Source of the DNA: Acinetobacter baylyi DSM 14961 = CIP 107474
GTDB lineage: Bacteria > Pseudomonadota > Gammaproteobacteria > Pseudomonadales > Moraxellaceae
Assembly (NCBI RefSeq): GCF_000368685.1
Contig: NZ_KB849627.1
Location: 148,963-212,962 of the forward strand
DNA: 64,000 bases
Reading direction: 5' to 3'
Shown: in pieces, positions 28,294 through 37,768 of the stretch
How positions within the stretch are numbered: the stretch's first letter is position 1
Layout of the letters: every line of letters starts with the position of its first letter
Notes under the pieces: model-generated
What the model saw: the letters and a program-made list of their open reading frames with translations, nothing else
What the model was told of the DNA's origin: nothing
Database searches by the model: none
Position numbers and translations under genes: made by a program

Positions 28294-28841
28294 TAGTCAC
28301 GTGCTCCTGGAAAGCTTTTAGATGCAGATGGTGGAATCACCAGTTGTACACGATTAGAGCCTGAACCTTGTGCTTCAATATCACCCTTATTCATACTGTA
28401 ACGAAGCGTATTTCCGCGAACACTTGCCCCATCCTGATTCAGATAAGCATTTCCACTCAGCGTGATGATTCCTGTTTCAGCATTATAAACAATCTTTTGT
28501 GCTTCACCGCGAGCAATGCCCTTTTGAGCATTAATTTGCTGTTGAAACTTAGCTGGACGACCTGTTGCATTAATCGTTTGTAGCTGACGTTGTGAATTGA
28601 GTTGGCCTACAATCGAGTCTGCTTGCAACTTCATGGTTCCCTGCTCAATCACAACATTACCAGTATAGGTTGTGACTCCCGTTTTATCATTGTATGTTGC
28701 ATGATCGGCCACCAACGAAATTGGCTGATTTCGATCTGATGGAACAGCAAAAGCTGCCGAACAAGACATTCCCAATAGTGCCACTGGAGCAACTTTTTTA
28801 AGGAAAGCTGTTGTGCAAAATAAGTTAAGAATTCGGTGCAT
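28293..28841 (-). CDS. lptA: LPS transport periplasmic protein LptA
   Basis: This 182-residue protein has a signal peptide (cleavage after AAFA) and the OstA-like beta-jellyroll repeats ([33 protein letters not shown]). It polymerises into the periplasmic bridge that carries LPS from LptC to LptD. It overlaps the end of lptC by 17 bp. Confidence 0.95.
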   Translation of the reverse strand: MHRILNLFCTTAFLKKVAPVALLGMSCSAAFAVPSDRNQPISLVADHATYNDKTGVTTYTGNVVIEQGTMKLQADSIVGQLNSQRQLQTINATGRPAKFQQQINAQKGIARGEAQKIVYNAETGIITLSGNAYLNQDGASVRGNTLRYSMNKGDIEAQGSGSNRVQLVIPPSASKSFPGARD

Positions 28842-29373
28842 ACTTTCCTCGAATATTAAAAAACTCGTATTGACCAGTGTTTAAATCTGCTTTTAATCCC
28901 TGACTGATAAAAGATGACTGTGGAGAATCCACATTGACTTGATGAGTCGTCTCAATCATTTTTTTCGGAGGATAGGTGGTTAACTCATCAGTTTGAAATT
29001 GCATTTTTCCATGATCAGAGAGTTTAGTTGCAACAACTTGATCTGAAAGGACAACCTTTTCATTGTCATTGTAACCATAGGCATATTTAGAAAAAAATGT
29101 TGAATCGACATTGCCAGCTTTATATGTGGATGCATTCAGATTTTCCAACTTAGATGTCTGATTTTGCATATTTTGCTCTAGACGATCTACTGTTGCACGT
29201 ACATACAAATGCCCTTGATCATCCGTTTGTGTAAGATTTACTCCCTCGGCCGAATAAGTCATATTTCGAGCCGAGTCGACATCAAGTTTTTTTGCCTTAC
29301 CACTATAGTAATAGTAACCGCCACTAATACTTGCGATTACAACAGCAGCAATATAAAGAGCTCTGGTATCCAT
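28825..29373 (-). CDS. lptC: LPS export protein LptC
   Basis: This 182-residue protein has one N-terminal membrane anchor (ALYIAAVVIASISGGYYYYSG) and a periplasmic jellyroll domain (NMTYSAEGVNLTQTDDQGHLYVRATVDRLEQ). It takes LPS from LptB2FG and hands it to LptA. Sequence conservation in this family is low, so the call rests mainly on topology, length and position between kdsC and lptA. Confidence 0.93.
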   Translation of the reverse strand: MDTRALYIAAVVIASISGGYYYYSGKAKKLDVDSARNMTYSAEGVNLTQTDDQGHLYVRATVDRLEQNMQNQTSKLENLNASTYKAGNVDSTFFSKYAYGYNDNEKVVLSDQVVATKLSDHGKMQFQTDELTTYPPKKMIETTHQVNVDSPQSSFISQGLKADLNTGQYEFFNIRGKYAPNS

Positions 29374-29411
29374 GATACGGCGTATCTCACCTTTCTCGGT
29401 CGATTAAACTA

Positions 29412-29951
29412 TTAATGGGGTACAGCTAGATATTTTGCAAGAAGTTCTTCGTAAACTCCTTTTGCATTCAGCAACATATCACAAACTTCTCTGACCGCAC
29501 CACGACCACCCATAGCCTGTGTAACCAGATCAGCTCGACGACGAACCTCACTATGACCGTTTGGAACCGTCACACACATCCCTGCAATTGAGAATGCAGA
29601 TAAATCGGGCCAGTCATCTCCCATATACAGGCAATCTTCAGGAAGCAAATTAAAGTGCGCACACGCTTCTTTCAAAGCAATGCCTTTGTCTTCTCTGCCC
29701 TGAAAAACAAGATCAACCCCTAAATCTGACATACGTTTTTCAACAATCTGACTTTTTCGACCCGTGATAATAATCACTTTTAAACCAGCCTGTTGAACCA
29801 ATTTCATGCCTAGACCATCACGAATATCAAATGATTTAATTTCATCACCTGTATTGGTGAGCGTCACGAAACCGTCACTCAGAATTCCATCAACGTCTAA
29901 AACCAATGCTTCAAGGTGACGAGCCTGTTCGATCAATGCATAAGATGCCAT
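29412..29951 (-). CDS. kdsC: 3-deoxy-D-manno-octulosonate 8-phosphate phosphatase KdsC
   Basis: This 179-residue HAD-superfamily phosphatase has motif I LVLDVDGILSDG, motif II VIIITGRKS, Lys in GREDKGIAL and motif IV YMGDDWPDLSAF. It removes the 8-phosphate from Kdo8P, the third step of Kdo synthesis for the LPS inner core. It follows kdsD by 3 bp. Confidence 0.96.
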   Translation of the reverse strand: MASYALIEQARHLEALVLDVDGILSDGFVTLTNTGDEIKSFDIRDGLGMKLVQQAGLKVIIITGRKSQIVEKRMSDLGVDLVFQGREDKGIALKEACAHFNLLPEDCLYMGDDWPDLSAFSIAGMCVTVPNGHSEVRRRADLVTQAMGGRGAVREVCDMLLNAKGVYEELLAKYLAVPH

Positions 29952-29954
29952 GTA

Positions 29955-30932
29955 TTAACTTACCCCTGCCTGAATGAGGTCATGCATACTGATGACACCA
30001 ATCACTTTATTTTGGTCATCAACCACAACAAACTGGTTGATCTTTTTCTCATTTAATTTTTGCAATGCTTCTACTGCACGAGCTTCTTGCGATATGGTCG
30101 CTGGATGCTCAACCATCACTTGTCGCACAGGGAGATTAACATCAAAGCCCTGCTGCTTATCGATCAGTCGGCGTAAATCGCCATCGGTAAAGATTCCTAG
30201 CAAATGATCATTTTCATCTACAATCGTTGTCAAACCAAGTCGTTTATTTGAAATTTCATATAAGACTTGATTCATTGGTGTATCTGGAGAAACCTTGGGT
30301 AACTCCTGTTGAGTATGCATCAAATGTTTAACATGCAATAGTAAACGCTTGCCTAACGCTCCTGCAGGATGCGAACGTGCAAAATCATCTGCGGTAAAGC
30401 CACGTGCTTCAAGTAAAGCCACTGCTAGCGCATCACCAAGTACTAAAGTTGCTGTCGTACTAGAAGTGGGTGCCAAACCAAGAGGACATGCTTCATTTGA
30501 ATCGCCTAATGTAAGCGCGATATCCGCATTTTGTGGCATAGGTCCTTTATCGTCGCGACTTATCGTAATTAAGGGAACCTCAAGATGTTTGATCAATGGC
30601 ATCAGCATCATGATCTCATCGCTTTTTCCTGAATTTGAAATCGCAATCAAGACATCACCACGAACTAGCATTCCCAAATCACCATGACCTGCTTCACCTG
30701 GATGCATGAAAAATGAAGGTGTACCAGTAGATGCAAATGTAGCCGCCATTTTACGACCAATATGCCCTGACTTGCCCATACCCGTCACAACAACCCGCCC
30801 CTGACACTGCAAAATAATTTCGCACGCCTGATCAAATCGTTCATCAATCTGATTAACTAATACATCTATTGCATGTTGTTCAACAGAGATGGTTTCAAGT
30901 GCGATTTTTTTAAAATCGATAGCATGGGTCAT
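29955..30932 (-). CDS. kdsD: D-arabinose 5-phosphate isomerase KdsD
   Basis: This 325-residue protein has an N-terminal SIS sugar-isomerase domain (GMGKSGHIGRKMAATFASTGTPSFFMHPGEAGHGDLG) and two C-terminal CBS domains (about 210-265 and 275-325). It converts ribulose 5-phosphate to arabinose 5-phosphate, the committed precursor of Kdo. It is the first gene of the operon; its promoter lies in the 213 bp shared with divergent cysS. Confidence 0.96.
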   Translation of the reverse strand: MTHAIDFKKIALETISVEQHAIDVLVNQIDERFDQACEIILQCQGRVVVTGMGKSGHIGRKMAATFASTGTPSFFMHPGEAGHGDLGMLVRGDVLIAISNSGKSDEIMMLMPLIKHLEVPLITISRDDKGPMPQNADIALTLGDSNEACPLGLAPTSSTTATLVLGDALAVALLEARGFTADDFARSHPAGALGKRLLLHVKHLMHTQQELPKVSPDTPMNQVLYEISNKRLGLTTIVDENDHLLGIFTDGDLRRLIDKQQGFDVNLPVRQVMVEHPATISQEARAVEALQKLNEKKINQFVVVDDQNKVIGVISMHDLIQAGVS

Positions 30933-31145
30933 GAAAAATAGCTCAAATAACAGAATCTTTGTACACTGTACAGACCAAAGATTTTAAAGCGAAAATTTAC
31001 GTTATTCTAGCATATGTCTATTCAAGTCACGTTTCTAAATGTATAACTTTTCACAAGCTTATAAAATTCGGCGATAAATCTTTGTTAAAAATGTAGCTTA
31101 CGTTATGATGTAACACGATTTTTGCTGAGTATTTTGAAGAACTTT

Positions 31146-32567
31146 ATGCAACCATTTGTATTATATAACTCCGAGCAACGTAAGAAAGTTGAATTTGTCC
31201 CTCGTAAACCTGGGCATATCGATATGTATGTCTGCGGTATGACAGTATATGACTATTGTCATATTGGGCACGCTCGGGTAATGGTTGCATTTGACTATAT
31301 TATTCGTTTCTTACGTAGCCAAGGCTGGGATGTCCGTTATATCCGTAACATTACCGATATTGACGATAAAATCATCAAACGTGCTAATGAAAACAATGAA
31401 ACCATTCAGCAGTTAACCAGTCGATTTATCGATGCAATGAACGAAGACGCAGCTAAACTGGGCTGTGCCGAACCTGATGAAGCGCCTAAAGCGACTGAAT
31501 ATATCGGCGAAATGCAAAATATGATTAGCACGCTCGTTGACAAAGGAAGTGCTTATCCAGCTTCAAATGGTGACGTTTATTTTGAAGTCAGTAAGTTTGA
31601 AAAGTATGGTCGTTTGTCAGGTCGCAAGCTCGAAGACATGCAAGCGGGTGCCAGCGAGCGTGTAGATATCGAGGTAGAGAAAAAACATCCATTTGACTTT
31701 GTACTTTGGAAAGGCGCCAAGCCAAATGAACCTTCTTGGGTATCACCTTGGGGAAATGGCCGCCCAGGCTGGCATATTGAATGTTCCGCAATGTCAACTT
31801 GCTGCTTAGGTAATCATTTTGATATCCATGGCGGTGGATCTGATTTGACCTTCCCGCATCATGAAAATGAAATTGCGCAAAGTGAGGCTTCTACTGGCGA
31901 GCAATATGTCAACTACTGGATGCATGTTGGTTTTATCAATGTTGATGGTGAGAAAATGTCTAAGTCCTTAGGCAACTTTTTCACCATTCGTGATGTGATG
32001 GAGAAGTTCCATCCTGAGGTCATTCGCTACTTTATTGTATCTTCACATTATCGTAGTCCAGTAAACTTCTCTGACGTCGCTCTAAAAGAAGCCAAAACTG
32101 CTCTAACACGTTTTTACCATGCATTTAAAGCATATGAGCAGGTATATGGACAAAATGACAGTACACAAAAAGACGAACAATTCATCGAGCGCTTTAATAT
32201 CGCAATGCGTGATGATTTCAATACGCCTGAGGCTATAGCGGTATTATTTGAACTCAACCGTGAACTGAATCGTGCTGTAAAAGAGCAACAAGCTGAACAA
32301 GCAGCTATATATTATGTAACTTTACGTCATCTCACTCAAATTTTGGGTCTAGTGCAACACGACGTTGATGAATTTTTAAAATCGGATATTGGACAAGAAG
32401 TGTTAAGCCTCTCTGATGATGAAATTCAGGCAATGATTCAACAGCGTGCAGATGCTAAAAAAGCGAAAGATTTTTCAGGGGCTGATGCAATTCGTCAAGC
32501 ACTTTTGGATCAAGGTGTTGTCCTTGAAGATACCCGTCAAGGTACATTATGGCGACGTGCTGATTAA
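31146..32567 (+). CDS. cysS: Cysteinyl-tRNA synthetase
   Basis: This 473-residue class I synthetase has the HIGH motif (CHIGHARVM), KMSKS (GEKMSKSLG) and the zinc ligands Cys in YVCGMTVYD, Cys in HIECSAMS and His in [11 protein letters not shown] start at the ATG at 31146 ([11 protein letters not shown]). An in-frame TTG eight codons upstream has no better ribosome site. tRNA-Gly lies just downstream with its own promoter. Confidence 0.97.
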   Translation: MQPFVLYNSEQRKKVEFVPRKPGHIDMYVCGMTVYDYCHIGHARVMVAFDYIIRFLRSQGWDVRYIRNITDIDDKIIKRANENNETIQQLTSRFIDAMNEDAAKLGCAEPDEAPKATEYIGEMQNMISTLVDKGSAYPASNGDVYFEVSKFEKYGRLSGRKLEDMQAGASERVDIEVEKKHPFDFVLWKGAKPNEPSWVSPWGNGRPGWHIECSAMSTCCLGNHFDIHGGGSDLTFPHHENEIAQSEASTGEQYVNYWMHVGFINVDGEKMSKSLGNFFTIRDVMEKFHPEVIRYFIVSSHYRSPVNFSDVALKEAKTALTRFYHAFKAYEQVYGQNDSTQKDEQFIERFNIAMRDDFNTPEAIAVLFELNRELNRAVKEQQAEQAAIYYVTLRHLTQILGLVQHDVDEFLKSDIGQEVLSLSDDEIQAMIQQRADAKKAKDFSGADAIRQALLDQGVVLEDTRQGTLWRRAD

Positions 32568-32591
32568 TTCGGCAGTCGGTATAATTGTATA

Positions 32592-32619
32592 TTGACACTC
32601 AAAGCAAAATGTCTATAAT
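32592..32619 (+). promoter_or_regulatory. Sigma-70 promoter of tRNA-Gly
   Basis: A perfect TTGACA (32592-32597) and TATAAT (32614-32619) are separated by 16 bp, and the tRNA begins 12 bp after the -10 box. Confidence 0.85.
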
Positions 32620-32631
32620 GCATCACACATT

Positions 32632-32707
<76 letters not shown>

Positions 32708-32717
32708 AAATTATAAA

Positions 32718-32748
32718 AGTCCTCATCGAAAGATGAGGACTTTTTTTA
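32718..32748 (+). terminator. Rho-independent terminator of tRNA-Gly
   Basis: An AGTCCTCATC/GATGAGGACT stem with a GAAA loop is followed by seven T. The rest of the gap to 32912 is AT-rich with no gene seen. Confidence 0.92.
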
Positions 32749-32912
32749 TAGGTCTTATCTGAAGCAGAAAATGAGCATTTGGGATCCTTATACCTTACAA
32801 TGATTCTCGTCTTAAGGTAAAAAGATTAATCATTTATACTTTCAAGAGACTCTAATCTTTACAAGCTATAAAATTTTTTCAAGTAGTTCTATTCTAAAAT
32901 AATTTAATTTTA

Positions 32913-33902
32913 TTACTTTAATAATAGTGGTATTTCTATAATACCTAACTGCTGTTTAGTAACTTTAGAAAGATCATCAATATGTTGATATAACCAATCT
33001 ACAAATTCCGAACCAATCATCACTTTAATATTATTTTGTAAAGCACGTTCCAATGTTTCCTCAGATACATTAGCTGTTGTAATAAACCATTTTTGATAAT
33101 CAATATCTTCAAAATCATTGAAAGCAATAAGCTGTGTTAAACCATGACTACTAGATATATTAGAGTGATGCTTAACTTGTATCATTAGATTAGATTCTGA
33201 AAATCGATCTGTTCTACGTGCAAGAATATCTATGTCTGAAATGTTCGAAGTTTGCCTTTTTGATTGAATATTCGCTGTATATCCTTCAATTATTAGTAAT
33301 TCTTTAATAAGTTTTTCTAATCCGTTACCACCAGCTGATAACCAAGTAGTACCTGATGTAATAGATGCTAATAAATCATGCTTAAACTTATCTTCTTCCT
33401 CAGCGACCCTTTCTAAAATATATGTTTCTTGCTTATAAGCGCCATTTATCTTAATGGACTCAATAATTCTAATAATTTCATCTTTAAACTCTGTTAAATC
33501 AGCATTTGATTGTCTGAGCCTCAATCTGCTTTCCAAACCTTGAGTAAGTGATTTTCTAGGTATTCTTACAATACGCCCTTCATTTGTTCTAAAAAAATTA
33601 ACTGAAATTAAATTACAAGCTTTATTCTTTATTTCATTTGAATCAAAGTATTTTTTCCCATTAACAACACCTAAAGTAATCGCATTTGGTATAGGCACGA
33701 GAACAATATCACCTTTTTTAAGATTGAAAAAACGTTTGACACTATTCTTTTTTCTACCAATACCTTCAGGATAAAGTTTATTAATTTCATCAATCACCTG
33801 ACTTACATTTTCATATTCAGAAAAGTCTACTTTAGCTCTACCATGACCAATAAAATCCTTTTCTACAATTGATATAGGACTTCTAACCATAAGAAATTTC
33901 AT
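32913..33902 (-). CDS. Mrr-type restriction endonuclease-like protein
   Basis: This 329-residue protein ends in an Mrr_cat-like domain: GNGLEKLIKELLIIEGYTANIQ, then ISDIDILARR and MIQVKHH, giving the Glu...Asp...Gln-x-Lys pattern of the PD-(D/E)xK nuclease fold. The N-terminal half contains a PUA-like stretch (LKKGDIVLVPIPNAITLGVVNG) that may read modified DNA. No methyltransferase is adjacent, so a modification-dependent (type IV-like) or orphan defence nuclease fits. The gene is visibly more AT-rich than its neighbours and sits directly behind tRNA-Gly, which suggests horizontal acquisition. Confidence 0.72.
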   Translation of the reverse strand: MKFLMVRSPISIVEKDFIGHGRAKVDFSEYENVSQVIDEINKLYPEGIGRKKNSVKRFFNLKKGDIVLVPIPNAITLGVVNGKKYFDSNEIKNKACNLISVNFFRTNEGRIVRIPRKSLTQGLESRLRLRQSNADLTEFKDEIIRIIESIKINGAYKQETYILERVAEEEDKFKHDLLASITSGTTWLSAGGNGLEKLIKELLIIEGYTANIQSKRQTSNISDIDILARRTDRFSESNLMIQVKHHSNISSSHGLTQLIAFNDFEDIDYQKWFITTANVSEETLERALQNNIKVMIGSEFVDWLYQHIDDLSKVTKQQLGIIEIPLLLK

Positions 33903-34163
33903 AAGTTCCCCTTGAATAAAGGTGCTATCGTATTAACAAGTTAATTTTTTCTAAAATTAACATAATACGCCTTATATAAAATCCTTAAATTCTTATTCTG
34001 GTATTAATATCTTAAGATAGGCCATTCTAGAATGCAGCCTAGTAGAATGGCATTTTTATTACTATTCATGTTTTACGCCTATTCTTTAATCATCACTCTC
34101 CAAGTTTTGGTTTATCTAATTCAGTTAAAGTTAATCGATATCTCTCGCTACAGAAAATAGTAT

Positions 34164-34607
34164 TCAATCATGTTTAAGCCACATCCACGCTAACACCCCA
34201 GCCATACATAAAATTGCCGGATAGACAAACCACGGATGTGGAATGGTCCAAATCATTAGTCCCGCAGCCAAGCTCATGCTCAACGTCGAGATGTATTTTG
34301 CCTTTTTAGAAATACGCCGATGTTCTTGCCACTCACGAATGAGTGGACCGATATAACGATGATTTCGAAACCATTGATGAAGTTTTTCAGAGCCTCGAGC
34401 GGCAAAGAAAACAGCCAAAATTATAAAATCAACGGTGGGTAAACCGGGAATAAAAATACCCAATATGCCAAGCGCAATACACAACCAAGCCAAACCAATA
34501 AACACCCAACGCGCCCAAACAGAACGGGCAAGCTTACTGACTGGTTGAGCAGGTGCTAACGACTGCTCATGTTTTACGATTGCATTTACTTGATTGAGTT
34601 TGTCCAT
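34164..34607 (-). CDS. DUF454 (YbaN-like) inner-membrane protein
   Basis: This 147-residue protein has three or four hydrophobic helices and the family motif LGILGIFIPGLPTVDFIILAVFFAARGSEKLHQWF, then HRYIGPLIREWQEHRRISKKAK. Function is not established for the family. It is the last gene of the heme cluster and follows heme oxygenase by 28 bp, the same linkage as in the known Acinetobacter heme locus. Confidence 0.85.
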   Translation of the reverse strand: MDKLNQVNAIVKHEQSLAPAQPVSKLARSVWARWVFIGLAWLCIALGILGIFIPGLPTVDFIILAVFFAARGSEKLHQWFRNHRYIGPLIREWQEHRRISKKAKYISTLSMSLAAGLMIWTIPHPWFVYPAILCMAGVLAWMWLKHD

Positions 34608-34635
34608 ATCGGGTATTCCCTTTATCCACTTTTTA

Positions 34636-35235
34636 TTATTTCAATTCATCAAGCTGATCAAGCGCCTGACCAAAATATCCAAAGGCATCTAGCGCTCCTT
34701 GAACGACTCGGTCTTGTTGGGTTTGGTCAAAGCCTGTTTCATCAAGTGCTTGTACAAAACGTTTCCAGACTTTAGCGCGCCCTTCAGGATAGGCAGCTAA
34801 ATTACGCGCAGCAAACGTTTCAGAAAAACCCAAATGCTTTTGAGCTTCTTTAAATAAAAATGCAGCCCCTAAAGTTGAACCTTCAGACACATAAATCCAG
34901 CCTAAAGCTTCGGGTAGTTGTACGTTTTCACTGTGTAATTGCTGCCCGTTGGGTTGAATACCCAAATCATTTAAATCAGCAAGTGCTTGTTTTGAGCGGC
35001 CGCGAATGTCGAGGTCTGGAATCAGTCCTGCCACACCCTTTTTTTCAAAAAGATGTTCAATTTCACGCTGAAAGTAATATTGAGACAACGTAAATTGCGC
35101 GTATTTTTCTTTACTTGAAAATACTTTTGCTTGTGACATTAATTGATGCATACGTTCATGTTCAGCAGCGGTTTCTTGTTTCAAACGTAAAGACAAGCTG
35201 TTGCTAATGATTTGTTCTGTAGATGAGTTCATCAT
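34636..35235 (-). CDS. hemO: Bacterial heme oxygenase
   Basis: This 199-residue all-helical protein has the N-terminal LRLKQETAAEHERMH with the proximal heme-ligating His and the distal-helix region LGWIYVSEGSTLGAAFLFKEAQ with its Gly-rich kink. Members of the HemO/PigA branch open heme to biliverdin, CO and iron in the cytoplasm. It is encoded with a hemophore, its TonB receptor and a TonB protein, so it releases iron from imported heme. The second Met may be the true start. Confidence 0.9.
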   Translation of the reverse strand: MMNSSTEQIISNSLSLRLKQETAAEHERMHQLMSQAKVFSSKEKYAQFTLSQYYFQREIEHLFEKKGVAGLIPDLDIRGRSKQALADLNDLGIQPNGQQLHSENVQLPEALGWIYVSEGSTLGAAFLFKEAQKHLGFSETFAARNLAAYPEGRAKVWKRFVQALDETGFDQTQQDRVVQGALDAFGYFGQALDQLDELK

Positions 35236-35267
35236 CTTTCTCCTGCAAAATGGATATCGCTCATCGG

Positions 35268-36188
35268 TTAACGGCCCCGATTGAGTTTGAGTTGGACTGG
35301 AAAATCCACAACAATGGTCACGGCTCGACCGTTAATTTTGTGGGGTTTAAATCTGGATTTACGTGCAGCTTGCATGACCCGTTCATCAAGGCTTTGAATG
35401 CCCGAACTTTGTCGTAATTGGATATCGATTGGCTGCCCTTTTTCATTAATGCGAATCCGAAGCTCAACCAAACGATTTTGTTGTTTTAACTCGCGGTCAT
35501 CATAATCAAGCCCGCCAAAACTCAGCACATCCACGCTACTCACCTGAACAACGTCATCATGTTCAACTTGAGTACTTGGTGCTTTGGAATATTCTTGCTG
35601 CATTGCAGGTGTTTTGACGCCGCCACTTTGGGTTATGCTATTGGTGTTTTGTGGCAAATGCTCAGTTTGCGTTTGTTCAAGGTCTGTCGAACTCAGTTTT
35701 TTATCGTTATGAACCGCTCGCCTTTCTGTACGCTGCAATGGTTGGAGCGAAGTTGAATTGTTTAAAGACGTTTTTGATTGTGCTTGCTGTTTGTCATTTA
35801 AATTATTTTGCACGACCTCTTTAGGGGCAGTTTTTGACGCTAATGTTTGAACATTGGTAGGTGAGTTTTTTGATTCTTCTGGTACTGAAGATATCGAATT
35901 GTTTAACGTAGATTTAGGCGCTAAACTTTTTTTAGGTTGGCTTTCAGTCTTTTCAACCGATGGCTTTTTAGCAGGCGCCAATGACACAAAACTTACTTTT
36001 AAGGCATCTATTTTTGGTGATGTCGCAAAAGTATAGGGTTCAATTAAATGGCTCAGCATCCAGACAACAAACACGTGCAGAGCAATCACCACGACTACGG
36101 TTAAGCACTTATAAAAATGCTTCGGCCCCTGTGGTAAAGGCAACATAACTATCGGCTTATGTGTAGGAAATAAAGATTTTGATTTCAT
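35268..36188 (-). CDS. TonB-family energy transducer of the heme locus
   Basis: This 306-residue protein has one N-terminal membrane helix (about 28-48), a long Ser/Gln/Lys-rich periplasmic linker (70-215) and a TonB C-terminal domain (NRLVELRIRINEKGQPIDIQLRQSSGIQSLDERVMQAARKSRFKPHKING). It is likely to transmit proton-motive force from an ExbBD pair encoded elsewhere to the heme receptor of this cluster. Confidence 0.9.
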   Translation of the reverse strand: MKSKSLFPTHKPIVMLPLPQGPKHFYKCLTVVVVIALHVFVVWMLSHLIEPYTFATSPKIDALKVSFVSLAPAKKPSVEKTESQPKKSLAPKSTLNNSISSVPEESKNSPTNVQTLASKTAPKEVVQNNLNDKQQAQSKTSLNNSTSLQPLQRTERRAVHNDKKLSSTDLEQTQTEHLPQNTNSITQSGGVKTPAMQQEYSKAPSTQVEHDDVVQVSSVDVLSFGGLDYDDRELKQQNRLVELRIRINEKGQPIDIQLRQSSGIQSLDERVMQAARKSRFKPHKINGRAVTIVVDFPVQLKLNRGR

Positions 36189-36198
36189 GGCTTATTCC

Positions 36199-37689
36199 CT
36201 AAAAATGGTGCTCAAGCTTGAGGCTAATGTTGTGTTTATCGTAGGAATAGAGCCAATCGACATTGCTTTTATTATGGTTATAGCGATAGGTTAAATTAGG
36301 CGTCATGCCATAAAACTCAAAGCGCGGCATTTGCACGACAAAGGTATAGTTCTGTTCAAAATCATGACGACGAGCTAAGAAAGTTTCTGCATATTTATCA
36401 AACATACGCCAACGATAAGAACTCAGCAAAGTGGTATTAAATCCTGTGCTCCAAGATTTGCTTAAGCCCAACCGCACACCTTGCTGCTGGTATGCAGCCA
36501 TATATTTTTCTTGGGTCGAATGGTCGACTACGTCTAAACCACTAAAAACGGTCCACTGATTTGGGAGGATTTTCCAGAAAGTAACAAAAGCTGAACTTTC
36601 TACCCCATCTAGGGTTTTATATTTCTGATAATTTAAATCTTTACTCTCAGCTTCAAGCTTGAAGGCTTTATCTGCTGAGATAAAATGCATCCACTCGGCA
36701 CGCGCGCCCCACGCATTGTAAAGGCCATCATTGCCATAACGTTTATGTTCAAAAAGCGGACTCACCCCAATTTGATTTTTTAAGTCAAAGTAGCTGTAGC
36801 CAGCATTAATGTTAACGGTAGATTCATTAAATGCCGCGTGGTCGTTATAGGACTGTCCAAACGCCAGCGCACGTAAAGCCACGCCATGATGCCCCTTAAT
36901 CGCATAGCGTTTTATAAGACTGGCTTCGTAATCTAAACCCGTTGCCGATTCAGCTTTAGGCGTCCCACGGGTAACTTGCTCAATTGGGATAATATTACCG
37001 TTACTATCTTTGCCATAAAGCGTCCATGTTTTACTCTGTTCAGAAGAACTATTTAAATTACTGACATAGGTATAACCCGCTGAAACCGAGCCTTGCCAAG
37101 AGTCTCGTTCTTTTAATGCCTGAACAAAAGTATTCACTGTGGTTAAAACTCCAGACGGGATTACCGCAGGGTCACTTTGTTTAAGTTGATCTTGAATGGA
37201 AATAAAAAGGCGTGCTGCTTCCTTATTTTTCTGTTGTTCAAACAGCACGCGCGCTAACTCAAGTTCACAAATTAAATTATGAGGTTGTTGTTTTAGGCTG
37301 CTTTGAAATTTTTGTTCAGCCAATTTCAGTTGACCCTGAGAACGTGCAACTGCCCCTTCGGCAAAGTCGGTTAAAGCCCGATCGTAGCCAACATATTTCT
37401 TATAATGTTCTAAATAAACCGTGGCTTTGAGCCACTGTTTTTGCATGACTGCCAAATATAACGCCTTGGCAAGATCATTCTGGTTTTGTTCAATACTGTA
37501 TTCTTGTCCATTAATTTGAAGTTTTGGTAATTGCTCGGTACTACGAATGGTTCCCTGCTCGTGAAACTGGCGCTGTTCTTGTAAAAGCGTTTGGTCCAAG
37601 CTTTGATTGAGACGAAGCTGTGTGTCTTCGTCGGCATATAAAAATGGACAACTCAACAATGTCAGACAGCACAAAAGCGTTCGTTTCAT
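36199..37689 (-). CDS. hsmA: Slam-family outer-membrane secretion protein (DUF560), HsmA-like
   Basis: This 496-residue protein has a signal peptide (MKRTLLCCLTLLSCPFLYA), a TPR-like periplasmic domain (about 70-190, e.g. GQLKLAEQKFQSSLKQQPHNLICELELARVLFEQQ) and a C-terminal beta-barrel ending in the aromatic-terminated strand ISLKLEHHF. This is the Slam layout. In A. baumannii the Slam protein HsmA moves the hemophore HphA across the outer membrane, and here it lies directly downstream of the hemophore gene. I chose the ATG at 37689 over the frame opening at 37710 because the signal peptide begins there. Confidence 0.88.
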   Translation of the reverse strand: MKRTLLCCLTLLSCPFLYADEDTQLRLNQSLDQTLLQEQRQFHEQGTIRSTEQLPKLQINGQEYSIEQNQNDLAKALYLAVMQKQWLKATVYLEHYKKYVGYDRALTDFAEGAVARSQGQLKLAEQKFQSSLKQQPHNLICELELARVLFEQQKNKEAARLFISIQDQLKQSDPAVIPSGVLTTVNTFVQALKERDSWQGSVSAGYTYVSNLNSSSEQSKTWTLYGKDSNGNIIPIEQVTRGTPKAESATGLDYEASLIKRYAIKGHHGVALRALAFGQSYNDHAAFNESTVNINAGYSYFDLKNQIGVSPLFEHKRYGNDGLYNAWGARAEWMHFISADKAFKLEAESKDLNYQKYKTLDGVESSAFVTFWKILPNQWTVFSGLDVVDHSTQEKYMAAYQQQGVRLGLSKSWSTGFNTTLLSSYRWRMFDKYAETFLARRHDFEQNYTFVVQMPRFEFYGMTPNLTYRYNHNKSNVDWLYSYDKHNISLKLEHHF

Positions 37690-37725
37690 AAAACAATAAA
37701 CCTGAAGCAACCAAGCAAAAGCCCA

Positions 37726-37762
37726 AAAAACAAAAGGAACCTACATATGTAGATTCCTTTTG
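37726..37762 (-). terminator. Terminator-like hairpin between hemophore and Slam genes
   Basis: On the minus strand AAAAGGAA...TTCCTTTT with an inner CTACATATGTAG palindrome is followed by GTTTTTT. It would stop much of the transcription after the hemophore gene and so favour hemophore over secretion-protein mRNA. Confidence 0.7.
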
Positions 37763-37768
37763 CATTCA

